Shown piece after piece: positions 34,063 to 45,749 of a stretch of 64,000 nucleotides of DNA. The DNA is taken from assembly GCA_000827265.1 (NCBI GenBank), contig KN834750.1, positions 1,031,297 through 1,095,296 of the forward strand. Direction: 5' to 3'. Position 1 is the first letter of the stretch; each line of letters starts with the position of its first letter. The translations under genes and the position numbers were made by a program. Source of the stretch: Collybiopsis luxurians FD-317 M1. Lineage: Eukaryota > Basidiomycota > Agaricomycetes > Agaricales > Omphalotaceae. The notes below the pieces were generated by a model. The model was not told the DNA's origin and searched no databases. It saw only the letters and a program-made list of their open reading frames with translations.

Positions 34063-35465
34063 TCATAAGGGTGGACCATCAGGCCTTTGGATTTCTAATC
34101 CTTTACTCTTCCAACCCTCCTCCAGCTTCACCAGACTATCGATCGTATCAAGAACAGTCTCCTTCCAGGTCTTGTAAGAGTCGACCTCTAATCCAATTAC
34201 ATCTTCCAGTCTCTGTCTATCGACGGGCCAGTCCATGCATTCCCAGCTCGGAGCTATTCCCGGATCTGCCAGTCTTTCGCGGAGGTGTGGTCGTTCGCCC
34301 TGTAAAAGGTATATAGCACCCGAATATGAGGCCGGATAAGGCGAGACCAGCGGAAATCGCTTTGGTGAATTGCTCTTCGGAGCTGAAAGAGCTTTTTCGT
34401 GAGCTCGAGCAACATCTCGTACATCGATATATCCAGGTATGCTGGTAAAATCGGTTGCAAGTGCCGTATGCTTGAGAAGCGAATACACATAACCGTTTGT
34501 AGATAGTGCATTGAAGTCGGGTTCAGGCGCAATCTCTTCGAACCCGGGAGCGAAAGGGCCAAATGTCCAAGAGGGTCCCACTGGAGTATAAAGTCAGCTG
34601 TATTCACCTCGCATGGATGCAACAACTACTTACAGAAGGTAAGATCCAAGTCTGAATGGTTCTTCTGAAAGTGTAGTGCAGCTTTATCAGCAAAAGTCTT
34701 GGCCACTTGGTATGTATACCAGTAGTTTTGAGAAGCATCTTCTCGCTTGATGGGATTCCAATCTTGACGCCAGGCTTTTGAATGATAGCGGAAATGTGCT
34801 GAAATTTACTGCTCACCATTGGTTCCAAATGGGCCACAAGGTGTAGCAAAGGTAACCGTGGAGCTAGTGATAATAACCCGTCTAACTCCAGCTTGATACG
34901 CTTGTCTTAGAACATTGGTGGTTCCCTCGATTGCACCCTGACAATAATACAATCAATATCTGGTGAACGTGGCGAATGGGTGAAGAAAAAAAAAACAGAC
35001 ATTCAGTGCTGATTCGGCGTCCGTCCGCCCTGGTAAGGACGCTGCTGCATGTATCAAAGCCGTGACGCCTATTGACTCGGGTTAGGAAGATATACCCGCT
35101 CTTCTGGCACTGACTAGCCTTGAAGAACATGGGCCAAGTCGTCCTTAGAGACATCAGCAACTTCGACGCTCTGGAATTGGTCTCCATATCTGCCAAATGC
35201 TTTGCTCAAAAGAGACACTTTACGAGGCCTGGCAGTTCTGCGGAATAATGTGGGTCATTTCAGAAATATTTTCCGTGCATTCATTGCGTTCAAAAATTCA
35301 CCCTCTGACAGAGTATCCAGCTTCAAGCAAATGATATGCAATCTGGGAACCTAGAAAGCCAGAAGCGCCAGTTACCTATAAAGTATGGCTAGTTTTTGAG
35401 ACATTGCGAAAAAGGAATGCTCACAGTCTTACCAGAATAATGCCTGAATCAATGCGACGAGTCAT
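34063..35465 (-). CDS. NAD(P)-dependent extended short-chain reductase (Gre2 / dihydroflavonol-reductase-like)
   Basis: Extended SDR enzymes of this group reduce aldehydes and ketones with NADPH; the substrate cannot be told. Exons 35465-35433, 35375-35302, 35237-35119, 35068-35001, 34937-34817, 34762-34634 and 34580-34063 give 353 residues. A Rossmann start VTGASGFLGSQIAYHLLEAG lies at residues 12-31 (GxxGFxG). Further on come ADVSKDDL, ALIHAAASLPG, NVLRQAYQAGVRRVIITSST, the catalytic pair in YQVAK (YxxxK), GPSWTFGPFAPG and the family's DVRDVARAHEKAL. Intron 3 has a GC donor (GCTAGT at 35118). The first exon is 33 nt. All catalytic positions are intact. Confidence 0.9.
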
Positions 35466-36130
35466 CCTACGAACGACCTGTTGGGAGATCAGAAGCCCAT
35501 TTCTTTAAGTACTTGTGGACTGACCCACTTGACTTATCGTTGAATTGAATTTTCAGTAGCCTTCACGTAGCACGGAAGTATGCGCAAAAGACCCACTTGG
35601 ATACCGAGCATAAATAATTGTCCACAGAATATTCTTTGAAAGAAACTACGTGTTTCTCGGATGGCATTTGGTCTCAAAGGGCGATAGAAGGTATTAATCT
35701 ACATATGTGTTCAGGCGCTCAGGCATCACAACCATCTAAGATCCCGAGATACCAACTTGAGCATTTGCATTTGGACGCGTCGGGGGTTAAACGGCCTGAA
35801 AATGCTTACACTATTCCAGTCGTCGCTCTCAGAGCAGAGAATACGCATTGTATGTACCGCATGATCTCATTTTGGTGGCACTGTGTAAGTAACCTATAAC
35901 ATGGCGGGAATACTTACATTGAGCTGAATGAAGTTTTCGGCTGAAAGGGAATGATGCAAATCTTCACCAATTTGACCGAGAAGACTTGTCGTTGCTCTTG
36001 ACAGATTGAGCAGGTAAAACGGACGAATTGAGAGAGCATCAGCGCGGCACCCATCACTGGCTGCCAAACTGAAAGGGCACGTGACGCAAGGTCAAAGCTA
36101 GCAATCGCTCTCAAACATTCATCCATATAC
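35466..36130. promoter_or_regulatory. Divergent intergenic region, reductase and tetraspanin
   Basis: 665 bp between two divergent starts. Open frames here (for example 35618-35899) show no known motif. No specific element recognised. Confidence 0.4.
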
Positions 36131-37661
36131 ATGTCTTACTCACTGCGTCCTTCCAACTTGTCCGTACGCCGGCGTTCTGGAAAATATTATATCGGTGATG
36201 AAAATCTGATAGTCAGCCATGAGCCATCCGACGAAGTTCTTAGTGGTCATACCGAGGCAGACAGAGAGCAACCTGCTTTTGATTCCGTCACGCTCGATTC
36301 TCAACTTTATGTTCCTTACAGCCCTCCTCGCCGTAGCGATACTCGTCGAAAACTTACAGATCTCAATGCGAAATACTTAGTCCCCGGAGACTCTTATATT
36401 CTGCGCTCACTTTCAACCAGCTCTCGCAGCGAGACTGTTCCAGTTCCAGGTAAATGGGATTCATTCGCGCGCGCGCGAGAGCTAGCTTCGTTCTCGCAAG
36501 TATCTCTACCCACTGCGCAGCCGCCTTCATCGACCTTTGGAACTGATTGCAGTGGCACGCTTCATCTTTCTCGTGGTAACTCCAATGTCTCTGGCAGCAC
36601 CCTCGACTGTGATCATGAGAAGTTGATCTCTTCTTTGAAAACAACCGAAAAGTTCACCACCAAATGGCCACGACCCAAGTCTCTGCCGATTAATGGAACT
36701 AGCGGACCGGGCTGGAAAAATCGTAAAGGAATTGGAATCGCTGAAGAAGCTGTATTGGAACTGGAGGAGGGTTATTGTCTCGGGCTGGATAGAATAGACA
36801 AATGGACGCGGTTCAAGTGGTGCTTGACGGCCTCCGTAACAACTGTGCTGTGCTATGGATCTTCTGCCATGGTTTGTGCGATATCTACTTGGTTCAGAAG
36901 TGAGTTTTACAAGCTTCCATCGCCGCGCCTTCAAGTAACCCGAAATGTAATCAATAGCTTGGAACCATGCAGATGTTATGTATGTTGCTGATAACGACAT
37001 TCTCATCCTCATGACTTTAGCAGCCTCGATCCTCGTTTTCAACGCTCTTGTGGGCTTGACGGGAGCATTGCTCAACTCCAGACCGATTCTCGCTGTGTAT
37101 ACTCTTCTTCTCTGGCCTGCCATGATATCGATGCTTGCTGTCGGATACACCAGTTACAAGAGGTATGCATTCTCACTGGATCACAAACTCAATTTCTCTT
37201 GGAGTCAATACTACACTCCCTTGGGCCGCCTAATGATTCAGAACTCTCTACGCTGCTGCGGATACTACGATCCTTTACATGAAGCTACTGTTAGCAACAA
37301 GTGCTATCCGCGTACACCTCTTCCAGGATGTAAAGGAAAGTTGTACCAATTCGAACACGAAAATCTATCTTTGATCTGGTCAACAACGTTCTCTGTCTTG
37401 CCTTTGCATCTCATTAACATTGCTGTTGCGTTGCTGTGCTCGAATCACGTCACTAGCGCGTTTGGAAAGGGTATCACGCCGAAAGAGTATCGACTCACCG
37501 AACAAGACCTCCAGGCAGACGCAGAAAAGATCTCGGAAGAGATGAAGAGGATGAAAATCGAATGTGTCAGTAGGCCAGCTTATTCTCGAGCGTCTTCCAG
37601 TTTAGCTTTCAGAGAGGATCGCGAGGAACGAAAATGGTTGTTGGAAAGGGATGATTTTTAG
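36131..37661 (+). CDS. Tetraspanin with long N-terminal tail (basidiomycete Tsp type)
   Basis: Tetraspanins organise membrane microdomains; fungal ones act in infection-structure formation or hyphal growth. Two exons (36131-36899, 36958-37661) give 490 residues. A Ser-rich cytosolic tail of about 230 residues precedes four TM segments: FKWCLTASVTTVLCYGSSAM, ILILMTLAASILVFNALVGL, AVYTLLLWPAMISMLAVGYT, and STTFSVLPLHLINIAVALL. The large loop between TM3 and TM4 carries the diagnostic CCG (SLRCCGYYDPLHE) and two further cysteines (KCYPRTPLPGCKG). The C-terminal tail is charged (EEMKRMKIE). The single intron interrupts the first extracellular loop. The long N-tail recalls basidiomycete Tsp2/Tsp3 types rather than Pls1; this is inference. 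Confidence 0.85.
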
Positions 37662-37904
37662 GTAGTTGATCATCTTCATGTTTTTCATTATTGAGTAATC
37701 CCGAATCAATAAATATACAAATTACAGGTGCGTATTTAGCAGGGAAGAACCAGAATTGTCTCTTTCATGAGACGCCAATTCATACTCAACCTGCGTCTAG
37801 ACATGAGTCTGCTTTTTCAGTGGGAAATTTTTTTACTCGTATTTTGGCTTATGATCAATAAACGTAGGAAGACCTATCCTTGCAGCCTTCTCATCTTCCT
37901 TCGA

Positions 37905-38380
37905 TTACGCGGCCTCTAAGTCCTTGGAGAACTCAGGTGGCTGTGATGGAGATAATAGGTGCAGAGCATAATTTCTCGTGGTCCTTCGATTTTCAAACGC
38001 CGGATTCGAAAAGCATCGAGGAACGAAGAAGATCATAGCTGCTATTACGATGAGAATCACCAATATCCAGAACACTAGGGACCGACCAGAAAGTGAATGG
38101 GAGTTAACAATGGAAAGATATCTCCTGCGTCAAGCACACTCACGAACAAAGGCTAGATATTGAAGAGCCTCATAGGTTATGTCTCCATGCTCGAAGATGG
38201 TAAACCTTCTGTGAAAATAGGCCATGTACGAAATTAAGAGGGCAATGAATGCCAACTTGTGAAGATCCTTGGTCCTTTTGTATGGTGCAACTTTGGCGCC
38301 AACTGCTGCATGAACTGCGTCAATCAGTTTATGGCGTCAAGTAATACAGATCTGGAGCTTTACAGCTTTTGACTGTTCAT
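37905..38380 (-). CDS. Small protein with two membrane segments, three exons
   Basis: Exons 38380-38374 (7 nt), 38314-38144 and 38074-37905 would give 115 residues starting MNIHAAVGAK. Two hydrophobic stretches are separated by a short loop: LHKLAFIALLISYMAYFH and FWILVILIVIAAMIFFVP, followed by a polar tail ending FSKDLEAA. The second intron has clean GTGAGTG...CCTAG borders and joins the coding halves in frame; the first exon and start are the weakest part (donor GTCAAA). It lies just downstream of another tiny membrane protein on the same strand. No family recognised. Coding is supported by the frame-preserving splice and by hydrophobic periodicity. Confidence 0.42.
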
Positions 38381-38628
38381 TCCTACAGCTAAGCGCTAAA
38401 TATAAATCTGAATGATTTTGCATCCATTTGACGTAAAATGCTGTATACGTATGGAAGCTCTCGGTTCTTGATTCAATGATTGAAAAGCGGTATACATTTT
38501 CTACAGAACAAGGTAGATACTACAGCAAAAATGATACATCTCGTAAAGACTTGGAAACGCTCTTGAGTAGAACAACAGTCATCGCGGGGGAGGGGATAAC
38601 AGGTGATTTTCTAGTTCCACGCTTCAAG

Positions 38629-39089
38629 TCAGTGCCCATACTTTCGGAACTGTAGGTAACTCGACTCACTTTGACTGGAACTTGACTGATCGTTGACGCG
38701 AAGAGGTCGCCGTTCGAACTCATGACTAGGTGTGATAGGGTTAGGAACTTGAAGTGTTACTGTTGAACCGTAATGGTTCACTGCGCGTTTTGACGCCTCA
38801 AGTTCTAATTGGGCGGAACCAAGTTGGACGCAGTAAATACGTATCAGATAGGGGAGGCTGCTTACTGGACTGCTCTTTCATTTTGAGATTCATCCATCGA
38901 TCCCACAAGGCCAACGCGTAAAACATGAGGATGAGGAACGCTATGATTATGACACCAAAGTAATCATCTGTGGCAGGGGTTAGATCTGACAGAAAATGGA
39001 CCGAAGGGCTCTTTACCCTTGGTAATTCTGTTTGAGCAGAGACTATCGTCGTGCGAAGATTGAGTAGCGTTTGAGACTGGAAGATACAT
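38629..39089 (-). CDS. Small single-pass membrane protein, three exons
   Basis: Exons 39089-39017, 38967-38866 and 38759-38629 join with consistent phases to 101 residues: MYLPVSNATQSSHDDSLCSN as a short probable outside part with one NAT glycosylation sequon, one TM (YFGVIIIAFLILMFYALAL), a basic WDRWMNLKMKE stop-transfer, and a Ser-rich tail ending SSYLQFRKYGH. The reading begins divergent to the gene at 39.4 kb. I do not recognise it. Size, sequon outside, one TM and positive inside charge are what a real type III/I small membrane protein would show, but expression evidence is needed. Confidence 0.48.
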
Positions 39090-39414
39090 GGTAGAGGGAT
39101 TATTATGGGGAGTAGGGTATTCGTGATAAGGCCGACATTGGATCTAAGCTATAAGTATGTTTCTACTGAAGAATGCTGTGATACAGAAAAGCTGTAGAGC
39201 TTGGCAGCGGATGGCCTTGTACGGAGGTATACATAAATGGACGAATAGATAAGATAAGATAAAGGTTATTGTACCCGTTTAATCAAGATCAACTCCTCTT
39301 CTGTATATTTCATGACGATGTTAAATATCATTTCACAAATTGCATCCACTTTACCATCAGAGCACCTCATTTGGGTCCTCACCGTTCCTTGTTTCCTCGC
39401 CATAACGTTTCCCT
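39090..39414. promoter_or_regulatory. Divergent intergenic region
   Basis: 325 bp between the tiny membrane protein and the large one at 39.4 kb. It contains a short gataagataagataaag stretch (around 39245-39262) with tandem GATA cores, a possible GATA-factor site. Confidence 0.4.
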
Positions 39415-41558
39415 ATGGCCCAAGATACCAACCAGGATATTGAAGCTAATGTCAAAGGTCGAGCTAGGGCGTTCAGAGGTAATTTGGACTTTACATTCAA
39501 CGGGAATCCCAGAATATTTCCATCCTTTGGTACCAGAGAGAAAGATAATATACCTTTCCTTGTTGGTATGTTCTTCCATTTCGCATGTTGCGTCGCTCAC
39601 GTCCACAGATGACCGTGACATTCCTTCAAACGACGTTGCCAAGAAAATCCCGACCAACACCAGGAAACCAAATCGCTCACTTGGAAATACCTTGAATCGA
39701 ACGCTTCAGCAATGCTGGCTTTCGGTTTTTTTTCGTCTTCCGGCGTTGTATCAATCTCGGATGTTACAAATCGGGACTGACTCTGGTGTGGAAGCGGTCG
39801 ATCTACATGTCATGTCTACGACATTTTCTTCGCTCTGGAGACAAGAATTTGTGGGAGCCCAAGGAAATCATGTTGCGGTGTCGCCAGAGCTGATGCATTT
39901 CAAAGCTGCATGGGAGGTCCTTGTAGATGATCTTCTTGCAGAATGGAAGACTTTCAATATCATTTCTGCCCTACTGCAGACGTATGTATCTATTGTCCTA
40001 CTTTGCTTGCGCCTATTAACATCTTTCAGAGCAATACCCGTGCTCCTTGGGCTGGATAACCAGTCAGGCCCGGATCCTATCACTCGAACGGGCGTGATGC
40101 TCTCCTTCATCTGCGCCGGAATCGCGCTTCTATGCGGAAGTTTTTGTCTTTTACGATTCGGATCCATGCGAAAGATGCCCAAAGCGGCCAAATGGATACA
40201 GGTGAGTCCATCATTTCTCATTCCAGTGCATGCCGTCTGAGAGTTTTGCATATTCTTAGGAAGCCCACAAATCCGACCAGCTTATGTGGTGGAACTCTTT
40301 CATCGTGGTCTCAATGCCGGCGACGTGGCTAGCTTGGGCGGTGCTCTTCTTCTTGGCTACTATGATGTCGTATATCTGGAACAATTCTTTCCAGAATAAT
40401 TCCGCCGTAAATCAGATTTCAGAGCACACGGCTCAGTCTCTTCGAATCACTATCACGGCCGTGCTGGGGTTTGGCATTCTCTCCGTTGGCGCATTGGCAC
40501 TCTCATTATCTTCCAAGTTCGGTGACTCTTTAGATCGGAAGTTTATATCTCAAGTAGACCATCATTCACGTCGAGGTCAACCGGATGACCGCTTCAAGGA
40601 TATTACAGAATCACCCGAGAGTGCATACGTCTCATTTCCTGCCCTCCAATCCCAATCACTCGTTCAACTTCCTCCTGCCTCCTCTGACTTTCGTCGAAAG
40701 GCTTTTCCTACTACCAAGTTGATGGATACCAGCTCTAGCCCTCCTCTGTCTCCTCAGCTTCCTCACTACGTCCAGTATCGAGGACAGAGGATTTTTCCTT
40801 GGGATAACTTTGTGAAGGATTTGAAGACCGTGCGTCCAGTTTCGTCTCGAAACTCAGGTTCGGCTCAAGCCTTTCCTTATTCGCATCTACAGACGGCCGA
40901 GGATATTATGTTTGAACATGTGCAGCGCTGGAATGATCAGGTTTTCAAACCAAACGGGATCGAAGCCATCCTATGCCTGGAATTTCCTTCCGAGTCCGAA
41001 ACTGACGAAGGAATATATGCAGTATATGTGATGGATCTTGCACAAGCCCGCGCGGACGGAAGACAGAAACTGGTCGATATTTTCGGGCCATTGCCTAGCC
41101 GGTTGCGGAAGATATATCTTATTGACACCGTACCACCTTCGCTTGCACGGAGAAGAGGACATCCGCTAGGTCTGACACTAGAGCGGGAGATAGTGGATCC
41201 TCTACAAATCTTGGAACCGTCGAAAGAGCAACATTCAGAGGTCAATGAGCAGAAGCCGGAAGCGTCATCAGGCCCACGTAGCAAGGAAGCAGAAGCCGGA
41301 CTTTCTTCACAATCGGAATCACCGGCTGACGCAAGTGCGGGCAGTCAGCCTCCGAAAAGTGAACATCCCATTGATCGAAATGTAACGACAGTTACAACTC
41401 GACCGGATCCCCGGCAAGGGAAAAGGGCAAACTCAGCTCCGCAGGCGGTGGTAACTAATTCACAATCCCGCAGAACGAGTAATAACAATACGACCGTGGA
41501 CAACCGAGTCAGAGCGAGAAAAAGAACTGATTCGTCCCAAAAAATTAGGCGGAGGTAA
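39415..41558 (+). CDS. Basidiomycete-type membrane protein with 'DDLLAEWKTFNI' motif
   Basis: Exons 39415-39565, 39609-39981, 40030-40201 and 40260-41558 give 664 residues. After a polar N-terminus of ~150 residues comes WEVLVDDLLAEWKTFNIIS, a signature shared by a large, uncharacterised family of agaricomycete proteins. Hydrophobic segments follow: ISALLQTAIPVLLGL, GVMLSFICAGIALLCGSFCL, FIVVSMPATWLAWAVLFFLA, and TITAVLGFGILSVGALALSL. Residues ~340-664 form a polar tail with a folded-looking part (YSHLQTAEDIMFEHVQRWND) and a basic, disordered end (RVRARKRTDSSQKIRRR). The last exon holds most of the protein. Function unknown; family membership is inferred from the motif. Confidence 0.82.
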
Positions 41559-41727
41559 CCGTTTGATTTTTACGATATCGGCTGGACTTGAATCTATATT
41601 TACACGAAATAATGATGCCCGCGTACTGAATGAACACAAATCTAATACCAACGTTTGTACTGCACTGAAGCTGAGAAATTCATCCCTGAGAAAGATATCA
41701 TCGAAAATCGCTCACTTGGATGCAACT

Positions 41728-42510
41728 TCAAGCAGGAACGCTATCTGCCAATTTTTTGTATGCAGCCAGGACTTCGTAGTAAGGGAAAGGCCCCATACTG
41801 GCACGACATACACCGATAGATTTGATAGCGGTGAGAGAGAGTTTGCCGGGCTGAGTACTGTAAAGGACAGAGACCATCCCGTTCAGCTCCTTCACGAGCG
41901 TTTTGATCTCATCGTCGTGTACGCCCCGTTGTGCGCCAGCGCCACCCCAAACGAACAAACAAGTTGCCCCGGCAGCAATATACGCCTTGCCTCGTTCAAC
42001 AGCGTCGGCAACAGTCGCATTCGGCTTGATGAAGAGGACGTCTGTGCGAGCGTTGATGACAAAGTTGGGCACGCCGAGATCAGACGCGACTTTCATGGCT
42101 CGTTTTATACGTGCGGCGGCCTCTTCGACGGTGTACAGAGACTTTGTTTCGTCATTGAAATCCTCGAGATTACAACCCACAACGCCGAGCTTGATTATGG
42201 CAGCTATGACCTCCTCTAGTCGATCTCCATATCCATCGCGTATGTCAACAGTGACAGGCTTCTTTGAAGCATTGCCGGCAGCCACGATAGGCTTTATTCC
42301 GTAGAGGTTTCGTTCGGGAGAGAGTTCCTCGTCCGCAACGCCTTGGACGGTGGCGACCGCGTATGAGGCAGAAGCGATGGCTTTGATATGGGGGTGCTCT
42401 GCGATGATTTGGGCGGTGCCTCCGTCATGAGCATTGCAGAGGATAAGGGCGTCTCCAGGCTTGTGCAAACCCTGGAAATATTTGGCAATTTCGTTCTGAG
42501 AGGAAGACAT
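41728..42510 (-). CDS. PEP mutase / isocitrate lyase superfamily enzyme
   Basis: Single exon, 260 residues, complete. Superfamily members cut or form C-C or P-C bonds next to a carboxylate (2-methylisocitrate lyase, oxaloacetase, PEP phosphonomutase). Marks: LCNAHDGGTA (26-33, usually NAWDAGSA), VDIRDGYGDRLEEV (88-101, metal-binding Asp region), VGCNLED (111-117) and INARTDVLF (152-160). The active-site Cys loop of isocitrate and methylisocitrate lyases (KKCGH) is not present, so a plain lyase is unlikely. It resembles the many fungal proteins loosely named carboxyphosphonoenolpyruvate phosphonomutase-like, whose reaction is not settled. Being intronless in an intron-dense region is unusual. 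Confidence 0.85.
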   Translation of the reverse strand: MSSSQNEIAKYFQGLHKPGDALILCNAHDGGTAQIIAEHPHIKAIASASYAVATVQGVADEELSPERNLYGIKPIVAAGNASKKPVTVDIRDGYGDRLEEVIAAIIKLGVVGCNLEDFNDETKSLYTVEEAAARIKRAMKVASDLGVPNFVINARTDVLFIKPNATVADAVERGKAYIAAGATCLFVWGGAGAQRGVHDDEIKTLVKELNGMVSVLYSTQPGKLSLTAIKSIGVCRASMGPFPYYEVLAAYKKLADSVPA

Positions 42511-42886
42511 TAAAGAGTGGTCACCGAGTCAACCCCGAAGGCTGATAGATGGATCATTGAAATCACTGCAAGAAAAAAAAATGAGTGAGTAACGTGAAGA
42601 TTTCTACCTTATGTGGTAATAACACCGATAGGCTGATCATTCACTCTTTCAAACCCAGTGATTACAGTGATAAGACTAGAAGCTTAGGAGGTTGGCTTTC
42701 AGAATGTTCATGACTCAAGAATCTCTTCGGATATCCCGCGGCTGATCCGATAGTTTCAAACGGCCTGAGGTGACTCGGAGTCAAATTGCATTTTGCCAGT
42801 TTGCTTCTTGACAGCTATGTAAGTTTTTCGCATACCCCCGATTCATGATCTTTACTTGACGCTACTCTAGTTCTTTCCAAACTGTC
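42511..42886. promoter_or_regulatory. Divergent promoter region
   Basis: 376 bp between the PEP-mutase-like gene and the MFS transporter. Contains GGTGACTCGGAGTC near 42770. Nothing definite. Confidence 0.4.
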
Positions 42887-45151
42887 ATGGACCCCGAAGA
42901 AATAACCCCCTTGTTGAATTCTTCAGGCGTAGCTGACTATGAACGCGGAGTCGGATCAAGTGTTCCAAGTGTTCAGGCCAAGTTGGCTGCTGAAGAAGAA
43001 CACAATGCTATATACAAACGTTTCTCCAACGCGAGGAAACGAGTCATTGTCGCTCTAATATCGTTCTGTGGACTTCTACCTTGTGCGTACTTGTGACCAA
43101 AACCATTACAGTGCCACTGATAACTGGTTTTTGGATTGATTCTGCAGTGTTTGTCTCTGGGTCTTTCTTCCCATCGATCCCGGCAATTTCTCGAGATATG
43201 CATTCCCTCCCGTCAACAGTCAGGTTAGATTTGAGTCATTGCAAAAATTCAGTGTTTCCTGATTATGTACTAGTCTGACAGTGAGCATATCCATCTTTGC
43301 AGCTTGCATCGGGGCTCTCGTGGGTGCATCCTACTCAACGTTCTGTACGTTTTTCTCTTCTCCACACTGATAGGCTATCCTTATTCGTCTCCCTCTAAAT
43401 TTCCTCTATCCGTGTTCCGTATAACAAAATTTTCGGCACTTTTCGCCTTACATTGTACACAGATGGCCGCAAACCCGTGTACCTCGTCGGTCTGCCACTT
43501 CTCACGATAGGATGTATCGGCGTTGCCTTCTCCCGTACCATACCAGAGCTCATGATATGGAGATTCTTGCAAACGTTTGGTGGGAGCCCGGGTCTTTCTG
43601 TCGGAGCAGGAGTCATTGGAGATCTTTATAAGCTAGAAGAAAGAGGGACTGCCATGGGAGTGTTTTTTGGTGTGAGCACCCATTTTGTTGTGTCCACTGA
43701 AATAGTCTATCTACGTATTACTGATCCGTGGATATCTTTCCAACTGAAAACACCATTAGGCCTGTCTCCTTGGTCCAGCTCTTGCTCCACTATTCGGAGG
43801 TTAGTTGAAAAACTTTTGTTCAAGGCTATGATCAAATCTAGCCTTATATTTCTAGGTGTGGTATCGCATTATGCAACTTGGCGAATCACCCAGTTGTTCC
43901 TTGGTTTGTGGGGTGTGATGGCATTCGTACTCATGGCGCTATTTTGTCCCGAGACAAGTATTCCTGGGACGAGGGGGATTGATAAAAAGCGCGCGGAACT
44001 CGTCGCGCAAAATGATGCTCGAGGAGGGAATTGGTTCAAGATAATATGGATCAATCCTCTGAAGACACTGAGGATACTCAGGGGTCCGAATATGATGGCT
44101 GTGGTAGGCGCACATCTATGCTTCCCTGTGAACGCTTGATCTTAATTCTGCATTCCTGAAATACCAGGCCCTTGCAGGCACAGCGGTTCTCCTAACTGAT
44201 TTTGGTCCGTCTCCATCTGCTACTTTATTAAGCTTTCATATTCTTATTGCGTCTTGCAGTAATTTTGACTCCTCTAGCATCTACGGTCGTAAGTCGCCCA
44301 AGTTTACTCAAACTTCATCGCTCTCAATCGTTTGGTTGTCACGCAGGGCATGCGGTATGGTATCTCGAACCAGGCCATCCTGGGGGCATGTTATATTCCT
44401 ATTGGATTGGGAAACTTCTGTAAATAACCTGACCTCTGACTCGAGCTTCTCCACATTCACCGTTACTTCTTTTGAAGTAGGAGCTCCTTCAGCGGGTTAT
44501 ATCTCTGACCAGATTCTCAAACACAAACGAATCCAGCGGAATGGAGTTTGGTATCCTGAAGACCGACTTATTGGCACTCTTTGGGCTTCGGCAACGTTAG
44601 TCCCTCTTAGCGTATTGGGATTAGGGCTGATAACGACGTATGTGGAGTCAAAATGGGGATTATGGCTGGCTTTTCTATGTCTGTTCGCAAATGGGGTTGG
44701 AGTGAGTGTTCGAGATCCGATTCCACCTTTGAATTGTGTTTCATGGCTTGATACAGGTGGATCTTGTTCTTAGTCCATCGGCGGCATACATTATAGACAT
44801 CATGCACTCGAGAAGTGCAGAAAGCATGGCTGCAAATAAGCGAGTGGCTGTTTTCCCGATTTACCTCTTCGAACGGCAATAATGATTCCATCGTGCCCAG
44901 TGCTTTGCGATCTCTCCTGATATCTCTCCTTCTCGGCATACTCATGTCTGCGCTGGACAATATTGGGTTCCTATGGACTACTATTATCACAGCAATCTTC
45001 GCCTGGATTGGATTTGGGTGAGTGTGGTCTTGTGTCGCTGCCAATCTAGCAAAATTGACATTGTTTTAGGCTACTCTGGCTGACAGTCCGGTATGGGGAA
45101 CAGATGCGCTCTTGGATTGATATCGGGTATACTACTCTGGAGAATAGCTGA
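42887..45151 (+). CDS. MFS transporter, DHA1-type drug:H+ antiporter
   Basis: Proton-driven exporter of the plasma membrane or vacuole; substrate unknown. Thirteen exons (42887-43082, 43148-43223, 43274-43344, 43463-43671, 43760-43799, 43856-44103, 44168-44204, 44260-44288, 44347-44419, 44478-44701, 44757-44839, 44901-45017, 45070-45151) give 494 residues and 12 expected TM helices. Marks: ALVGASYSTFYGRKPVYLVG (loop 2-3 motif A region), WRFLQTFGGSPGLSVGAGVI with GDLYKLEERGTAMG, GPALAPLFGG (motif C-like), VSHYATWRITQLFLG, PETSIPG at the end of TM6, and GAPSAGYISDQI. The last but one intron has a GC donor (GCGAGT at 44840). Several exons are only 29-40 nt, and every junction keeps frame. Subfamily by resemblance. 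Confidence 0.88.
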
Positions 45152-45749
45152 GCCATCAGTGGGGACGACTTTCCTGGACATAGATAGTACAAGAATTTGT
45201 CCCTTGCTTTACAACCTTCATGTCCACGAATTCGATCCTTGAATTTCCTTCATATAGTCCATTATTCCCAATAAACGAGCTACGCAATTTGCTGTCAATT
45301 CTGCACACCGACAAGGCGCAATCCCAATTTATCCCAATAACCTACACCGCTTCGAGAGCTTCCCCGAACCAAATTTATTTACTTGCGAGACTTAAACTAC
45401 CTTGACGAAACTTGAAACTGCATCAATTCGACAGCCATAGAGGTTGACATGTACTTAAAGTTATAGCTTGCTCAATACTTCTCAAGTTCCTCCCCGGCGA
45501 TTTTACGGTTAATCACACGGTCGCTGAGCGCGGATAATGCCCATCCGCTGTGGCCCATTGCAATCACCCAGGGGGGCCAGTAGCTAGTGTAACCTAAGCT
45601 GACACGCCGGTGTGACAATGAGAGTTCATCAGGCTTGTGGCGATATCATCAAGATGCCCGCAGAGGACGACTCTGAAACTCGCCGGTTGTCGGCATAAAT
45701 TACTTAATCGACAGATATCTCACTTGACCTGGACGCACACCGTCAATTC
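45152..45749. other. Intergenic, MFS 3' flank and promoter of next gene
   Basis: 598 bp without recognisable gene; short plus-strand frames only. Confidence 0.5.

Noticed and set aside
36527..37150. 207-codon minus frame over the tetraspanin
   Set aside because: Antisense shadow; the sense strand has four TM segments and CCG.
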